Positions 54,499 to 63,233 are shown, counted from the stretch's first letter. The stretch is DNA of 64,000 bases from Paenibacillus selenitireducens (GCF_002021565.1 NZ_MSZX01000005.1:248027-312026); one strand, 5' to 3'. Translations and numbers: made by a program. Notes: a model not told the origin generated them from the letters alone.

Positions 54499-56190
54499 TT
54501 GAACTGGAATGAGAATTTACAACGATTGCTTTTACTCATCATCGCAGCTGCACTAGCCGTAAGCATTCTGCTTCCTTTAGGCGCTTTATTTGAACGGGCA
54601 TTTATGAACGAAGAGGGAGAATGGATCGGCGTCTCCAATGTGTTCACGTATTTGGCTTCCCCTGCACTTGCCCAATCGTTAGCAAATACCATGTTTGTCT
54701 CTGTCATTAGTACGATTATTTCGGTGGCGCTCGCATTTGCTTATGCCTTCGGTATTGTCCGGACGATGATGCGAGGCAAGACATTTTTCCGTTATGCGGC
54801 GCTGCTCCCGTTATTCGCGCCTTCGATGATGCATGGGCTGGCATTGACCTTCATGTTCGGAAATCAAGGTTATGTCACGACGGGATTCTTCGGGTTGCTG
54901 CCCACAGGCTGGGATATCCACCTCTATGGTCCTGTAGGGATCATCATATCCGAGGTTGTTTTTACATTTCCGCAAGCATTTCTGATTATGGTTGTTGCGC
55001 TATCCATGTCTGACTTTCGCTTGTATGAAGCAGCTGAGACACTGGGAGCGGGTCAAATGCGTAAATTTTTTACCGTAACATTGCCAGGTGTCAAATACGG
55101 TCTTATCAGTGCATTTTTCGTTTGTTTTACGCTTGTGTTCACGGATTTCGGGGCGCCAAAGATCGTAGGCGGACAATATAACGTTCTTGCGACGGATATG
55201 TACAAATATGTCATTGGTCAACAGAACATGTCGATGGGAGCAACCGTAGGGCTTGTACTTATTCTCCCAGCTATTTTGGCTTTTGCGGTGGATCGATATC
55301 TCGAACGTAAACAAAAATCTGTCGTTAGTGCCAAGGCGGTTCCTTTTCAACTCAAGCGCCGCCCAGGGCGTGATCGTCTATATACGATCTATTGTTCTGT
55401 GATTGCTGGTGCGATTCTGATCTTGCTTCTTACCGTTGTATATGGATCCTTCGTGAAGTTATGGCCTTACAATCTAAGCTTGACGTTAGACCATTTTGAT
55501 TTCACAAAAGTAGCAGGAGGAACAGGGCTAGAACCGTTCTGGAACAGCTTGAAGGTATCTTTCTTGACGGCCATTATAGGTACGATTGTAACGTATCTGT
55601 CGGCCTATGCCATTGAGAAGCTGAAAGTATGGAAACCGCTGCGTTTATTAGGGTATTTTCTGTCCATCATCCCACTTGCCTTGCCGGGCCTCGTATTAGG
55701 ACTATCCTATATCTTCTTCTTCAATCAGAAGTCGAACCCGTTGAACGGCTTGTACGGGACAATCTGGATCTTGGTGCTCGTGAACATCGTACATTTCTTC
55801 TCTGTGGCGTTTATTACGGCTACAACAGCGCTCAAGAAGCTGGATAACGAGTATGAATATGCTTCGGATTCGATGGGTGTACCGTTCTACAGAACATTGT
55901 TCAAAGTCACTGTACCGATCACGATTCCAGCGATATTGGAAATGGGAATCTACTTCTTCATTAACTCCATGGTGACCATTTCGGCCGTCGTATTTTTATA
56001 TGCGCCAGACTTAAAGCTTGCTTCCGTGATGATCGTGAACATGGATGATGCTGGAGATATTGCGCCGGCTTCAGCGATGTCGATTCTGATCGTCGGCACA
56101 AGTATTCTCGTTCGGATCGCTTACGAATGGGGTACGGCGAAGCTTCGCCGACGTTCCGCGAAATGGCAATCACGCTCGCAAGATATGTAA
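54499..56190 (+). CDS. ABC transporter permease with two fused transmembrane domains
   Basis: The 563-residue membrane protein contains two BPD_transp_1 units, each with about six helices. EAA loops that contact the ATPase are at about residues 176-200 (YEAAETLGAGQMRKF) and 452-475 (YASDSMGVPFYRTLF). Fusion of both permease halves is usual in the FbpB/PhnV group. No solute-binding protein gene lies in the same cluster. The start is TTG, just after GGTAGGGGGC. Confidence 0.88.
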   Translation: MNWNENLQRLLLLIIAAALAVSILLPLGALFERAFMNEEGEWIGVSNVFTYLASPALAQSLANTMFVSVISTIISVALAFAYAFGIVRTMMRGKTFFRYAALLPLFAPSMMHGLALTFMFGNQGYVTTGFFGLLPTGWDIHLYGPVGIIISEVVFTFPQAFLIMVVALSMSDFRLYEAAETLGAGQMRKFFTVTLPGVKYGLISAFFVCFTLVFTDFGAPKIVGGQYNVLATDMYKYVIGQQNMSMGATVGLVLILPAILAFAVDRYLERKQKSVVSAKAVPFQLKRRPGRDRLYTIYCSVIAGAILILLLTVVYGSFVKLWPYNLSLTLDHFDFTKVAGGTGLEPFWNSLKVSFLTAIIGTIVTYLSAYAIEKLKVWKPLRLLGYFLSIIPLALPGLVLGLSYIFFFNQKSNPLNGLYGTIWILVLVNIVHFFSVAFITATTALKKLDNEYEYASDSMGVPFYRTLFKVTVPITIPAILEMGIYFFINSMVTISAVVFLYAPDLKLASVMIVNMDDAGDIAPASAMSILIVGTSILVRIAYEWGTAKLRRRSAKWQSRSQDM

Positions 56191-56299
56191 TTCAATTCCT
56201 TCACTTAGGACGGAAGGAAAAAACACTAGCAAAAATAACGATATTTTCCCCTCGACTTGCGTATACATTGAAGAACGAGTGAAGGGGGTTGCAAGGTCG

Positions 56300-56731
56300 A
56301 TGGAAGTTTGGGTTATATGGCTTATCGTAGGCGGAGTGCTTCTTATAGCTGAGATGTTCTCCCTCACCTTCTACATGCTTTGGCTGGCGCTTGGTGCTTT
56401 GGTGGCAATGATTGTAGCGCTTATAGCACCAACTTTGTTCGTATTGCAAGCGATTGCTGGGGTCCTAGCTGCTGTTTTACTGACGATATTCACGAAGCCG
56501 ATTACGCGGCACTTCCGTGCTTCGCGCGGATTTAAGGACGCCGTGGATCAGCTGGTCGGTAAAAAGGGCGTCGTCATTGAACCCATCGAACCTGGACAGA
56601 ACGGGATCGTGAAAGTGGGGAATGATCTTTGGAGTGCGACGGCTTCCGAGGATCTGCTCAAACATGATGAAGTCATCGTTCTGCGCCGCGGCAATACCAT
56701 TCTTGAAGTCGAAAAATGGAGAGGGGAATAG
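56300..56731 (+). CDS. NfeD-family membrane protein
   Basis: The 143-residue short NfeD protein (no protease domain) has three membrane helices (about 4-22, 27-45, 50-70) and a C-terminal OB-fold (85-140; LVGKKGVVIEPI, NGIVKVGNDLWSATA). NfeD proteins pair with SPFH/stomatin partners; the next gene is one, 4 bp away. ATG 56300 is chosen; GTG 56279 is in frame but lies before AAGGGGG. In Bacillus similar pairs (yuaF-floT) belong to membrane-stress responses. Confidence 0.88.
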   Translation: MEVWVIWLIVGGVLLIAEMFSLTFYMLWLALGALVAMIVALIAPTLFVLQAIAGVLAAVLLTIFTKPITRHFRASRGFKDAVDQLVGKKGVVIEPIEPGQNGIVKVGNDLWSATASEDLLKHDEVIVLRRGNTILEVEKWRGE

Positions 56732-56735
56732 TCCG

Positions 56736-57668
56736 ATGTCTTGGATCATTACGATTGTAATTTTGTTGGTTGCGGTTGTCTTTATTTCACTTACGGTCAA
56801 GATCGTTCCTCAGCAACGTGTAGGCGTTGTGGAGCGATTAGGTCGATTTAACCGTTTGTTAACGCCAGGGATTAATATCCTTATTCCTATTATTGATCAT
56901 GTTCGTACGTACCACGACTTGCGCATTCAACAAGCGAATGTCCCGCCGCAGACCGTAATTACGAAGGATAATGTGCAAGTGCAAATTGACACGATTATCT
57001 TCTATCAAGTGGTTGGGCCGGAACAAGCAACGTATGGCATTTCGGATTATGTTTATGGTGTAAGAAATATTACGACAGCTACGATGCGTCAGATTATCGG
57101 TAAGTTGGAGTTGGATGAGACCTTATCCGGGCGTGAGAAAATTTCGACTGAAATCCGCATCGCGCTGGACGAAGCGACAGAAAAATGGGGCGTACGGATT
57201 GAACGGGTCGAAGTTATTGATATTAAGCCGCCGTTAGATATCCAGGAATCGATGGATAAGCAAATGAAGGCAGAACGGAGCAAGCGTGCGATTGTACTGG
57301 AAGCCGAGGCTGCCAAGCAAGATATGATCCTGCGTGCTGAAGGGGATAAGCAGAGTAAGATCCTGAAGGCGGAAGGAGACAAAGAAGCTCGTATTCGTGA
57401 AGCAGAGGGCTTACGACAAGCGCAGGAATTAGAGGCTCTAGGGCGTGCCAAAGCCATTCAAGCGGTTGCAGAAGCGGAGAAAATTCGTATTGAGCTGATT
57501 GCATCTGCAGGACTGAATGAGAATATTCTTGCATACAGATCTTTCGAAGCCTTGACCGATATTTCGAATGGTGCGGCGAACAAAGTGTTTATTCCGACAA
57601 ACGCCGTAGAGACGTTAGGAAGCATTGGCGCGATCGGAGAAATGTTCAAAAATAAGAAATCCGAATAG
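56736..57668 (+). CDS. SPFH/band 7 (stomatin/paraslipin) protein
   Basis: The 310-residue protein has one N-terminal membrane helix (3-22), the SPFH domain (25-185; IVPQQRVGVVERLGRF, TKDNVQVQIDTIIFYQV) and a long Ala/Glu-rich coiled coil (about 185-265) that supports ring-like oligomers. It resembles QmcA/HflK-type stomatins rather than long flotillins. With the NfeD protein it likely organises membrane microdomains or guards membrane proteases. ATG 56736 follows GAGAGGGG. Confidence 0.9.
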   Translation: MSWIITIVILLVAVVFISLTVKIVPQQRVGVVERLGRFNRLLTPGINILIPIIDHVRTYHDLRIQQANVPPQTVITKDNVQVQIDTIIFYQVVGPEQATYGISDYVYGVRNITTATMRQIIGKLELDETLSGREKISTEIRIALDEATEKWGVRIERVEVIDIKPPLDIQESMDKQMKAERSKRAIVLEAEAAKQDMILRAEGDKQSKILKAEGDKEARIREAEGLRQAQELEALGRAKAIQAVAEAEKIRIELIASAGLNENILAYRSFEALTDISNGAANKVFIPTNAVETLGSIGAIGEMFKNKKSE

Positions 57669-57684
57669 ATGTAGGAAATCGAAG

Positions 57685-57722
57685 AAAGATAAGCTAAGCG
57701 ACAAGCGAAGCTTATCTTTTTT
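57685..57722 (+). terminator. Terminator after the SPFH gene
   Basis: AAAGATAAGCT (57685-57695) pairs perfectly with AGCTTATCTTT (57709-57719), then TTT. Confidence 0.88.
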
Positions 57723-57742
57723 GACTGTTCTGGGGTGAAACA

Positions 57743-57770
57743 TTGACATTTCTCGTGAATAGTTCATAAT
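57743..57770 (+). promoter_or_regulatory. Promoter of the NAD salvage genes
   Basis: TTGACA (57743-57748) is 16 bp from CATAAT (57765-57770). The AT-rich stretch after it contains TAATATTA (about 57774-57781), a palindrome that could be an operator. Confidence 0.6.
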
Positions 57771-57809
57771 AATAATATTAAAAATACATTTACAATCGGG
57801 TGAGAATCG

Positions 57810-58580
57810 ATGGAGTCGACAGAGAAGAACCAGTACAACGTGGGGAAATATCGGACACCAGATGGTGCACCGGCGGATATCGTTATTTTTACAATAACAC
57901 GCAAAGAGAAGCAAACGGCGAAGAAGTCGTTACCATATCGAGATCTGATGGTTCTATTAATCCGACGCAAACGTTGGCCATTCGCAGGAAGTTGGGCTTT
58001 GCCAGGTGGTTTTGGCAGAGAATCGGAGGCCCTCTACGATACAGCACGTCGCGAATTGATGGAAGAGACGGGTGTAGCGGATGTTCATTTGGATTATTTA
58101 AATGTGTATAGTCGACCGGGACGTGACCCACGCGGATGGATGATTTCACATGCTTTCTACGCACTCGTGAACGAGAAGTGGCTAGAGAAGCGAAAGGCTG
58201 CAGACGCTGCCGAAGATGTGAAATTATTCACGGTAGAAGAAGCATTGAATAAGTTAGAATTAGCATTTGACCATCATGAGATTATAACAGATGCTTATCA
58301 GAAAATCCAACAAGAAATGCTTGTCACGACCATAGCAAAGGAATTTCTGCCTGAGGTATTTACGTTAAGTGAGCTCTATCAAGTCATTCAGACGGTTGTT
58401 CCTGATTTTAAAGAAACGAATTTTATCCGGAAAATTACATCCACGCAGAGCCGAAGAGGTATTATTCAAGTTGCATGTGACGAGCATGGGGAGAAACTAT
58501 ACTCCAATCAGTATTCGCAACGGCCAGCACAGTTATATCGGTTTACAGACTATGTGCCAACCGTATCCATTTATACATAA
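57810..58580 (+). CDS. Nudix hydrolase with NrtR-like C-terminal winged helix
   Basis: The 256-residue protein has an intact Nudix box (residues about 66-88; GGFGRESEA then RRELMEETGV) and a C-terminal region (170-250; FTLSELYQVIQTVV, NFIRKITSTQSRRGII) like the winged helix of NrtR, the ADP-ribose-sensing regulator of NAD genes. It stands directly before a nicotinamidase-like gene and pncB, as NrtR regulators do. The intact box could mean an enzyme, a regulator or both. GGGTGAG precedes the ATG. Confidence 0.87.
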   Translation: MESTEKNQYNVGKYRTPDGAPADIVIFTITRKEKQTAKKSLPYRDLMVLLIRRKRWPFAGSWALPGGFGRESEALYDTARRELMEETGVADVHLDYLNVYSRPGRDPRGWMISHAFYALVNEKWLEKRKAADAAEDVKLFTVEEALNKLELAFDHHEIITDAYQKIQQEMLVTTIAKEFLPEVFTLSELYQVIQTVVPDFKETNFIRKITSTQSRRGIIQVACDEHGEKLYSNQYSQRPAQLYRFTDYVPTVSIYT

Positions 58581-58610
58581 AGTCAATGAAAGAACAAGGA
58601 GAGATGAAGG

Positions 58611-59144
58611 ATGAAAGCTCTTATTGTCATTGATTATACGGTTGATTTTGTGATCGGGAAGCTGCCCGTTGGTCAACCTGCGATCGATATTGAACAGCGT
58701 GTCGTGGCATTGACGGAACAATTTGTTCAGGATGGGGATTATGTGGTCATGGCCGTCGATTTACATGATGAGCAGGATGCACTTCATCCAGAGCACAAAC
58801 TCTTCCCGCCGCATAATATTCGTGGTACCGAGGGAAGGCATTTATATGGTACATTACAGGCTTCCTATGAATCTCATCAAGATCAGATCTATTGGATGGA
58901 TAAAACACGATACAGCGCGTTTTGCGGGACGGATTTAGAGCTTCAGCTTCGAGTTCGTGGCATCCAGGAAATCCACTTGATCGGGGTGTGCACGGATATC
59001 TGTGTACTTCATACGGCGGTTGACGCTTATAATAAAGGATTTCAAATTACCGTCCATCAGGACGCTGTGGCTAGCTTTAATGCAGATGGCCATACTTGGG
59101 CGCTCGGACATTTCAGCAATTCATTAGGGGCAAATGTCATATAA
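58611..59144 (+). CDS. pncA: Cysteine hydrolase, nicotinamidase (PncA)-like
   Basis: The 177-residue isochorismatase-fold enzyme shows the triad D8 or D12 region in VIDYTVDF, K98 in MDKTRYSAF and C131 in GVCTDICVLHTA, plus D50-x-H52 and H59/H62 as probable metal ligands (VDLHDEQDALHPEH). Conversion of nicotinamide to nicotinate fits the next gene, pncB. The exact substrate is inferred from context. Ribosome site GAAGG, 30 bp after the Nudix gene. Confidence 0.88.
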   Translation: MKALIVIDYTVDFVIGKLPVGQPAIDIEQRVVALTEQFVQDGDYVVMAVDLHDEQDALHPEHKLFPPHNIRGTEGRHLYGTLQASYESHQDQIYWMDKTRYSAFCGTDLELQLRVRGIQEIHLIGVCTDICVLHTAVDAYNKGFQITVHQDAVASFNADGHTWALGHFSNSLGANVI

Positions 59145-59175
59145 GCAAGGCGCACCACGTTAGGAGATGAACAAG

Positions 59176-60627
59176 ATGAACGCAGACACGATGGCTCTTC
59201 ATACTGATAAATATCAAATTAATATGATGTATGCGCATTGGGTGAATGGTACGCATAATCAAAAGGCTGTTTTCGACGCCTATTTTCGAAAGCTTCCCTT
59301 CGGGAACGGTTACGCCGTTTTTGCTGGGGTTGAACGGATTGTTAACTATATTAAAGAACTTCATTTCGATGAAGCGGCTGTGCAGTACTTGGCAGAGCAA
59401 GAAGAGCAGTATGACCCGCGTTTTTTAGAAGAGCTGCGTCAATTGCGCTTTACTGGTAATCTGCATGCCGTGAAAGAGGGAACCCTGGTATTCCCCAATG
59501 AACCGCTGATTCGAGTGGAAGCGAGATTATTCGAAGCACAGTTGATTGAGACAGCGATGTTAAATTTCATGAATTTCCAGACGCTCATTGCGACCAAAGC
59601 ATCGCGTATTCGGCAAGTTGTCGGTACAGATACGCTCTTAGAGTTCGGTACGCGCCGAGCACAAGAAGCTGATGCAGCTGTCTGGGGAGCACGCGCGGCT
59701 TACATCGGCGGTTTTGATGCAACATCCAATATGCTGGCAGGTCAGCAATTCGGAATACCGACCAAAGGGACACATGCCCATGCTTGGGTACAAAGTTTCC
59801 ATACCGAAGAAGAAGCGTTCGAGAAATTCGCAAAGGCGCTTCCGAATCAAGTGAGCCTATTGGTGGATACCTATGATACGTTAAAAAGCGGTGTCCCGCA
59901 TGCGATTGAGGTAGGGAAGGATTTAGAGAAAGAGGGCAAACGCCTTCAATCGATTCGCCTTGATAGCGGAGATATTGCATATTTGTCGATCCGTGCTCGT
60001 GAGATGTTGGATGCAGCGGGGTTGCCGGATGTAAAGATCGTCGCATCAAATGATCTTGATGAGAACACGATATCCGACCTGAAGGCACAAGGTGCACGCG
60101 TGGATATCTGGGGCGTAGGAACACAGCTGATTACAGCCGCAGATCAACCCGCTTTGGGTGGTGTCTACAAAATCGTGGCGCTTGAAGTCAACGGTGAATA
60201 TCAACCTACGATCAAGATTTCAGGAAATCCTGAAAAAGTGACCACGCCTGGCAAAAAGGATATCTTCCGCATCATCGACGCAAATCGCGGAAAGGCCGTG
60301 GCTGACTACATCTGTCTTAGTGAAGAAGAGGATGTGCGTAAGCGCGAGCAAATTAAACTATTTGATCCACTTCATCCCTATATGTACCGCTTCGTGCAAG
60401 ATTATGACGCACAAGAGCTGTTGACTCCGATTTTCATGGCAGGCCAACAAGTGTATGAATTGCCAACACTGGATGAGATTCGTGAACATCACAAAGGCCA
60501 ACTGCAATTATTCTGGCCGGAATATTTACGTAAGCTGAATCCACATCAATATCATGTGGATTTAAGCGTCGCAGCATGGGATATGAAGCGTAAGCTTCTA
60601 GAAGAGCATATGCAAGGTAAAAAGTAA
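59176..60627 (+). CDS. pncB: Nicotinate phosphoribosyltransferase
   Basis: The 483-residue enzyme makes nicotinate mononucleotide from nicotinate and PRPP with ATP. Typical text: [15 protein letters not shown] at the start, [20 protein letters not shown], the site histidines H200 and H202 in [12 protein letters not shown], and the phosphate-binding [15 protein letters not shown] 59176 is 9 nt after AGGAG; ATG 59167 is closer. With pncA-like and the Nudix gene it forms a Preiss-Handler salvage unit. Confidence 0.95.
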   Translation: MNADTMALHTDKYQINMMYAHWVNGTHNQKAVFDAYFRKLPFGNGYAVFAGVERIVNYIKELHFDEAAVQYLAEQEEQYDPRFLEELRQLRFTGNLHAVKEGTLVFPNEPLIRVEARLFEAQLIETAMLNFMNFQTLIATKASRIRQVVGTDTLLEFGTRRAQEADAAVWGARAAYIGGFDATSNMLAGQQFGIPTKGTHAHAWVQSFHTEEEAFEKFAKALPNQVSLLVDTYDTLKSGVPHAIEVGKDLEKEGKRLQSIRLDSGDIAYLSIRAREMLDAAGLPDVKIVASNDLDENTISDLKAQGARVDIWGVGTQLITAADQPALGGVYKIVALEVNGEYQPTIKISGNPEKVTTPGKKDIFRIIDANRGKAVADYICLSEEEDVRKREQIKLFDPLHPYMYRFVQDYDAQELLTPIFMAGQQVYELPTLDEIREHHKGQLQLFWPEYLRKLNPHQYHVDLSVAAWDMKRKLLEEHMQGKK

Positions 60628-60642
60628 TTATATTACGATATT

Positions 60643-60677
60643 CCACCCTCTCGATCTCATTCGGGAGGGTGGTTTTG
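60643..60677. terminator. Terminator between convergent pncB and thrC
   Basis: CCACCCTC (60643-60650) pairs with GAGGGTGG (60665-60672), extended by an inner CGA/TCG, followed by TTTTG on the + strand. It may serve both genes, but the - strand tail is poor. Confidence 0.78.
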
Positions 60678-60682
60678 TTATT

Positions 60683-61939
60683 TCAAATGGATAAATGAAT
60701 AGGTTGAAGGGGGTTGGCAAAGGGATTTTTGCAGGTAGATGAGAGATGATATGACTCAATCGCATGGGTGTCCTTCAGCATATGACCCGTTAAGACACAT
60801 ACGGCACGTTCCTCAGGGTGAATCCATTGATTCTCCACAAGCTGGCGCAGTCCGGCTAACGTAGCAGCAGAGGCGGGCTCACATCCAATTCCTGAGGCAT
60901 CGATGATGGCTTTCGCGTTCATGATTTCCTCATCGCTTACGGATGCGGTAATCCCGTTGCATTGTTGGATGTAACGCATGGCTTTTCTCCAGCTTGGCGG
61001 GTTCCCGATATTTAAGGCCGATGCAATGGTATACGGATGCTCTTCAGGTTGTAATGTCCCATGAGGATTTCCTTGATCATGCATGAATTTATGGAATGGG
61101 CTAGCGCCTTCGGCTTGAATGATGGCGATCCTTGGCAGATGGTGGATAAATCCAAGCGAATATAGGTCCATGAGACCTTTTCCTAAGGCTGTGGCGTTAC
61201 TTAATGCACCTCCAGGAACGATGATCCAGTCAGGCAGCTTCCATGCGAGTTGATGTGCGATTTCATAAATGATGCTTTTCTGACCTTCGATGCGCAAAGG
61301 GTTGATCGAGTTACAAACGTAATATCCTAAGGAGTCAGCTTCTCGCTCGAGATAAAGTATCCCGTCATCGTACGTACCTTCAAATGGATAGACATGCGCG
61401 CCATAAGCTAACGTCTGAAGTACTTTGTTCATTGCGATATCGTTCCCTGGAACATAGACATGGGCTTCGGCACCAATCCATCCGGCATACATGGCAAGAG
61501 AAGCAGAGGTATTCCCTGTGGAGCTGCAGGCAAAGTGCCGATAACCTAGGGAGTGACCATGCGATACGGCGGCTGTCATCCCATTATCTTTGAATGAGCC
61601 GCTCGGATTTTGGCTTTGCGCTTTAAATTGTAGGTGCTTGATGCCTGCGTATTGCAGCAGGGGTTCATTTGCGTCATATAACGGGGTATTGCCTTCATAT
61701 TTGGTCACGATTGAGGTATCTTCCAATTCGGGTGCAATGAGCTCCTTATATCTCCATACACCGCTTGCATAGGGTGACATGCGATCTCGTAATCTCTCAT
61801 CAAAACGATGTTTGAGTTCTTCTACATCGTAACCAGCATAATCATGCTCCACTTGCATGAGACCGCCGCAGGCACATGGTGCGAAGACAGCGGCGTTATT
61901 TCGCGCTTCCTGACTACATTCAGCACATATAATCTTCAT
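60683..61939 (-). CDS. thrC: Threonine synthase
   Basis: The 418-residue PLP enzyme converts O-phosphohomoserine to threonine. K117 in NPSGSFKDNGM is the Schiff-base lysine; the phosphate loop is near VPGGALSNATALG, and SSTGNTSASLAMYA binds the cofactor. N-terminal cysteines C5, C8, C22 and C24 form a small zinc-ribbon-like element seen in part of the family. It is the only clear - strand gene, divergent from a LysR gene. On its strand AGAGGAGTG precedes the ATG. Confidence 0.92.
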   Translation of the reverse strand: MKIICAECSQEARNNAAVFAPCACGGLMQVEHDYAGYDVEELKHRFDERLRDRMSPYASGVWRYKELIAPELEDTSIVTKYEGNTPLYDANEPLLQYAGIKHLQFKAQSQNPSGSFKDNGMTAAVSHGHSLGYRHFACSSTGNTSASLAMYAGWIGAEAHVYVPGNDIAMNKVLQTLAYGAHVYPFEGTYDDGILYLEREADSLGYYVCNSINPLRIEGQKSIIYEIAHQLAWKLPDWIIVPGGALSNATALGKGLMDLYSLGFIHHLPRIAIIQAEGASPFHKFMHDQGNPHGTLQPEEHPYTIASALNIGNPPSWRKAMRYIQQCNGITASVSDEEIMNAKAIIDASGIGCEPASAATLAGLRQLVENQWIHPEERAVCVLTGHMLKDTHAIESYHLSSTCKNPFANPLQPIHLSI

Positions 61940-61981
61940 CGTAACACTCCTCTAAGTTCATTCATCATTGATTCATTTGAT

Positions 61982-61995
61982 TTGTAACCTTACAA
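61982..61995. promoter_or_regulatory. Palindromic operator candidate before thrC
   Basis: TTGTAA and TTACAA form a perfect inverted repeat with a 2-nt centre. It contains T-N11-A, the LysR-type core, and overlaps the predicted thrC -10. Confidence 0.5.
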
Positions 61996-62020
61996 TAGAT
62001 GCAGATGATTAATAAAACAA
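61992..62020 (-). promoter_or_regulatory. thrC promoter (- strand)
   Basis: On the - strand TTGTTT (62020-62015) is 17 bp from TATTGT (61997-61992), about 50 bp before the thrC start. Confidence 0.5.
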
Positions 62021-62040
62021 ATATATAATTATGGTGAATA

Positions 62041-62057
62041 CATAAATGAAATTTATG
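62041..62057. promoter_or_regulatory. Palindromic operator candidate before the LysR gene
   Basis: CATAAAT and ATTTATG form a perfect 7+7 inverted repeat with a GAA centre, containing T-N11-A. It lies between a TATAAT (62024-62029) and the ribosome site, fitting autorepression. Confidence 0.55.
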
Positions 62058-62075
62058 AATTAAGGAGTTGTAACG

Positions 62076-62975
62076 ATGAACTTACACGCACTACGAATTT
62101 TTCACAAGACCGCTCAATTAGGCAGCGTGACACGTGCCGCTGAGCAACTCCGCATGAGCCAGCCCGCAGTGACAGCTCAAATTCGCAACCTCGAACGAGA
62201 ATTGGATCTGGTGCTGCTTACCCCTCAGGGTCGAGGAATTGCATTGACGGAAACAGGACGATCACTTGCGGATCATGCGCACAGACTTTTTGCTTTTGAA
62301 CAAGAGATCGAACGTCAAATGGATGATTTTCGACTGGGGCGTCAAGGAAAATTACGTATTGCGGCAACCTACCTGCCGGCCAATTTTTTATTGCCGCAGC
62401 TCATCGTGAAATTTAAGCAAATGTATCCGCAAGTCGAGATTCATTTAATGACGTTAAATAATAGCAATGCTTTGGATAAACTGAAAAATTTTGATGCTGA
62501 TATCGCGATCATTGGGGGAGAGGACGAGGAAAATCCTGAACTGTCTCGGCAAAATTGGATTAAAGATGAATGCTGGTTTATAGCGCCATCGGATCATCCC
62601 TTTGCAGGGAAAGAAGTTTCTTTTCGATCCTTGATGGCGGAGCCGTTCATTATGCGCGAGGAGGGCAGCTACATGCGTAAGAAGTTATTGGCTTTGTGTC
62701 AATTGCATTCTGTGGCATCCCCGAGAACGGCTATTCAATGGACAGGTTCACAAGAAACCATTCGATCTGTAATGGCGGGCTATGGAATTACTTTTGTATC
62801 TTCTCTTGAAGTACGGGAGGAGATTCGACGTGGGAAAATCGCAAGAGTGTTGGTACCCGACATTCAAGCGAAGAACCCGATTTCGATCTATTTTCGCCGC
62901 GAAGGGAACTTGTCTATACCGGCTTCTAACCTCAAAGTTTTTTTAAACGGAAAAAATATGCTTGCAAATTTTTAA
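62076..62975 (+). CDS. LysR-family transcriptional regulator
   Basis: The 299-residue LTTR has an N-terminal winged helix (1-60; FHKTAQLGSVTRAAEQLRMS, QPAVTAQIRNLERELD) and an effector-binding domain (90-290; LRIAATYLPANFLLPQLI, ADIAIIGGED, and GYGITFVSSLEV late in the domain). LTTRs usually control a divergent gene, here thrC, and themselves. The effector is unknown. AAGGAG precedes the ATG; palindromes sit in the shared intergenic region. Confidence 0.93.
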   Translation: MNLHALRIFHKTAQLGSVTRAAEQLRMSQPAVTAQIRNLERELDLVLLTPQGRGIALTETGRSLADHAHRLFAFEQEIERQMDDFRLGRQGKLRIAATYLPANFLLPQLIVKFKQMYPQVEIHLMTLNNSNALDKLKNFDADIAIIGGEDEENPELSRQNWIKDECWFIAPSDHPFAGKEVSFRSLMAEPFIMREEGSYMRKKLLALCQLHSVASPRTAIQWTGSQETIRSVMAGYGITFVSSLEVREEIRRGKIARVLVPDIQAKNPISIYFRREGNLSIPASNLKVFLNGKNMLANF

Positions 62976-62991
62976 TATGGTGTGTTATGGT
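62962..62991 (+). promoter_or_regulatory. Promoter of the small ORF before the ABC-F gene
   Basis: TTGCAA (62962-62967) is 18 bp from TATGGT (62986-62991), with a TG one base before the -10. It overlaps the end of the LysR gene. Confidence 0.55.
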
Positions 62992-63024
62992 AATCTTACT
63001 TTAAAAGAAGGAGGTGAAGGCAGG

Positions 63025-63177
63025 ATGAAACGCAATCAGATGGAACAGAACTTGATGGTAACTGGAATGATTAACCTAACTGGGCTTGTATACACTGGAG
63101 CTGCGCACGCTACAGGTCTGTCCATTTTTGATCAAATCCAGAATATTCACGCGGATCGATTCCTGCCTAAACCTTAG
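63025..63177 (+). CDS. Small 50-codon ORF, possible leader peptide for ABC-F
   Basis: The ORF of 50 codons starts with ATG after a very strong GAAGGAGGTGA site. The peptide begins MKRNQMEQNL and ends HADRFLPKP; I recognise no family. A mildly hydrophobic middle (MINLTGLVYTGAAHA) is not a clear membrane segment or signal peptide. It lies between its own promoter and a strong terminator, just before an ABC-F gene. That layout is like attenuation leaders of antibiotic-induced ABC-F genes, but it may simply be an independent small protein gene. A longer frame from 62962 overlaps LysR and is less likely. Confidence 0.6.
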   Translation: MKRNQMEQNLMVTGMINLTGLVYTGAAHATGLSIFDQIQNIHADRFLPKP

Positions 63178-63191
63178 CGGACTGTATAGCT

Positions 63192-63229
63192 AAAGGGCTG
63201 TAGGGATTCCTCCCTACGGCCCTTTTTTT
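63192..63229 (+). terminator. Terminator between the small ORF and the ABC-F gene
   Basis: AAAGGGCTGTAGGGA (63192-63206) pairs, with one T-G, with TCCCTACGGCCCTTT (63211-63225) around TTCC, then four more T. Confidence 0.93.
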
Positions 63230-63233
63230 GTTG

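Noticed and set aside
56240-56265. Sigma-W promoter before the NfeD gene
   Set aside because: CGTATA is present, but the nearest AAC-type -35 is about 20 bp away; sigma-W needs TGAAAC at 16-17 bp.
59585-60124. 179-codon open frame on the - strand, antisense to pncB
   Set aside because: Arg/His/Pro-rich shadow frame opposite a highly conserved enzyme.
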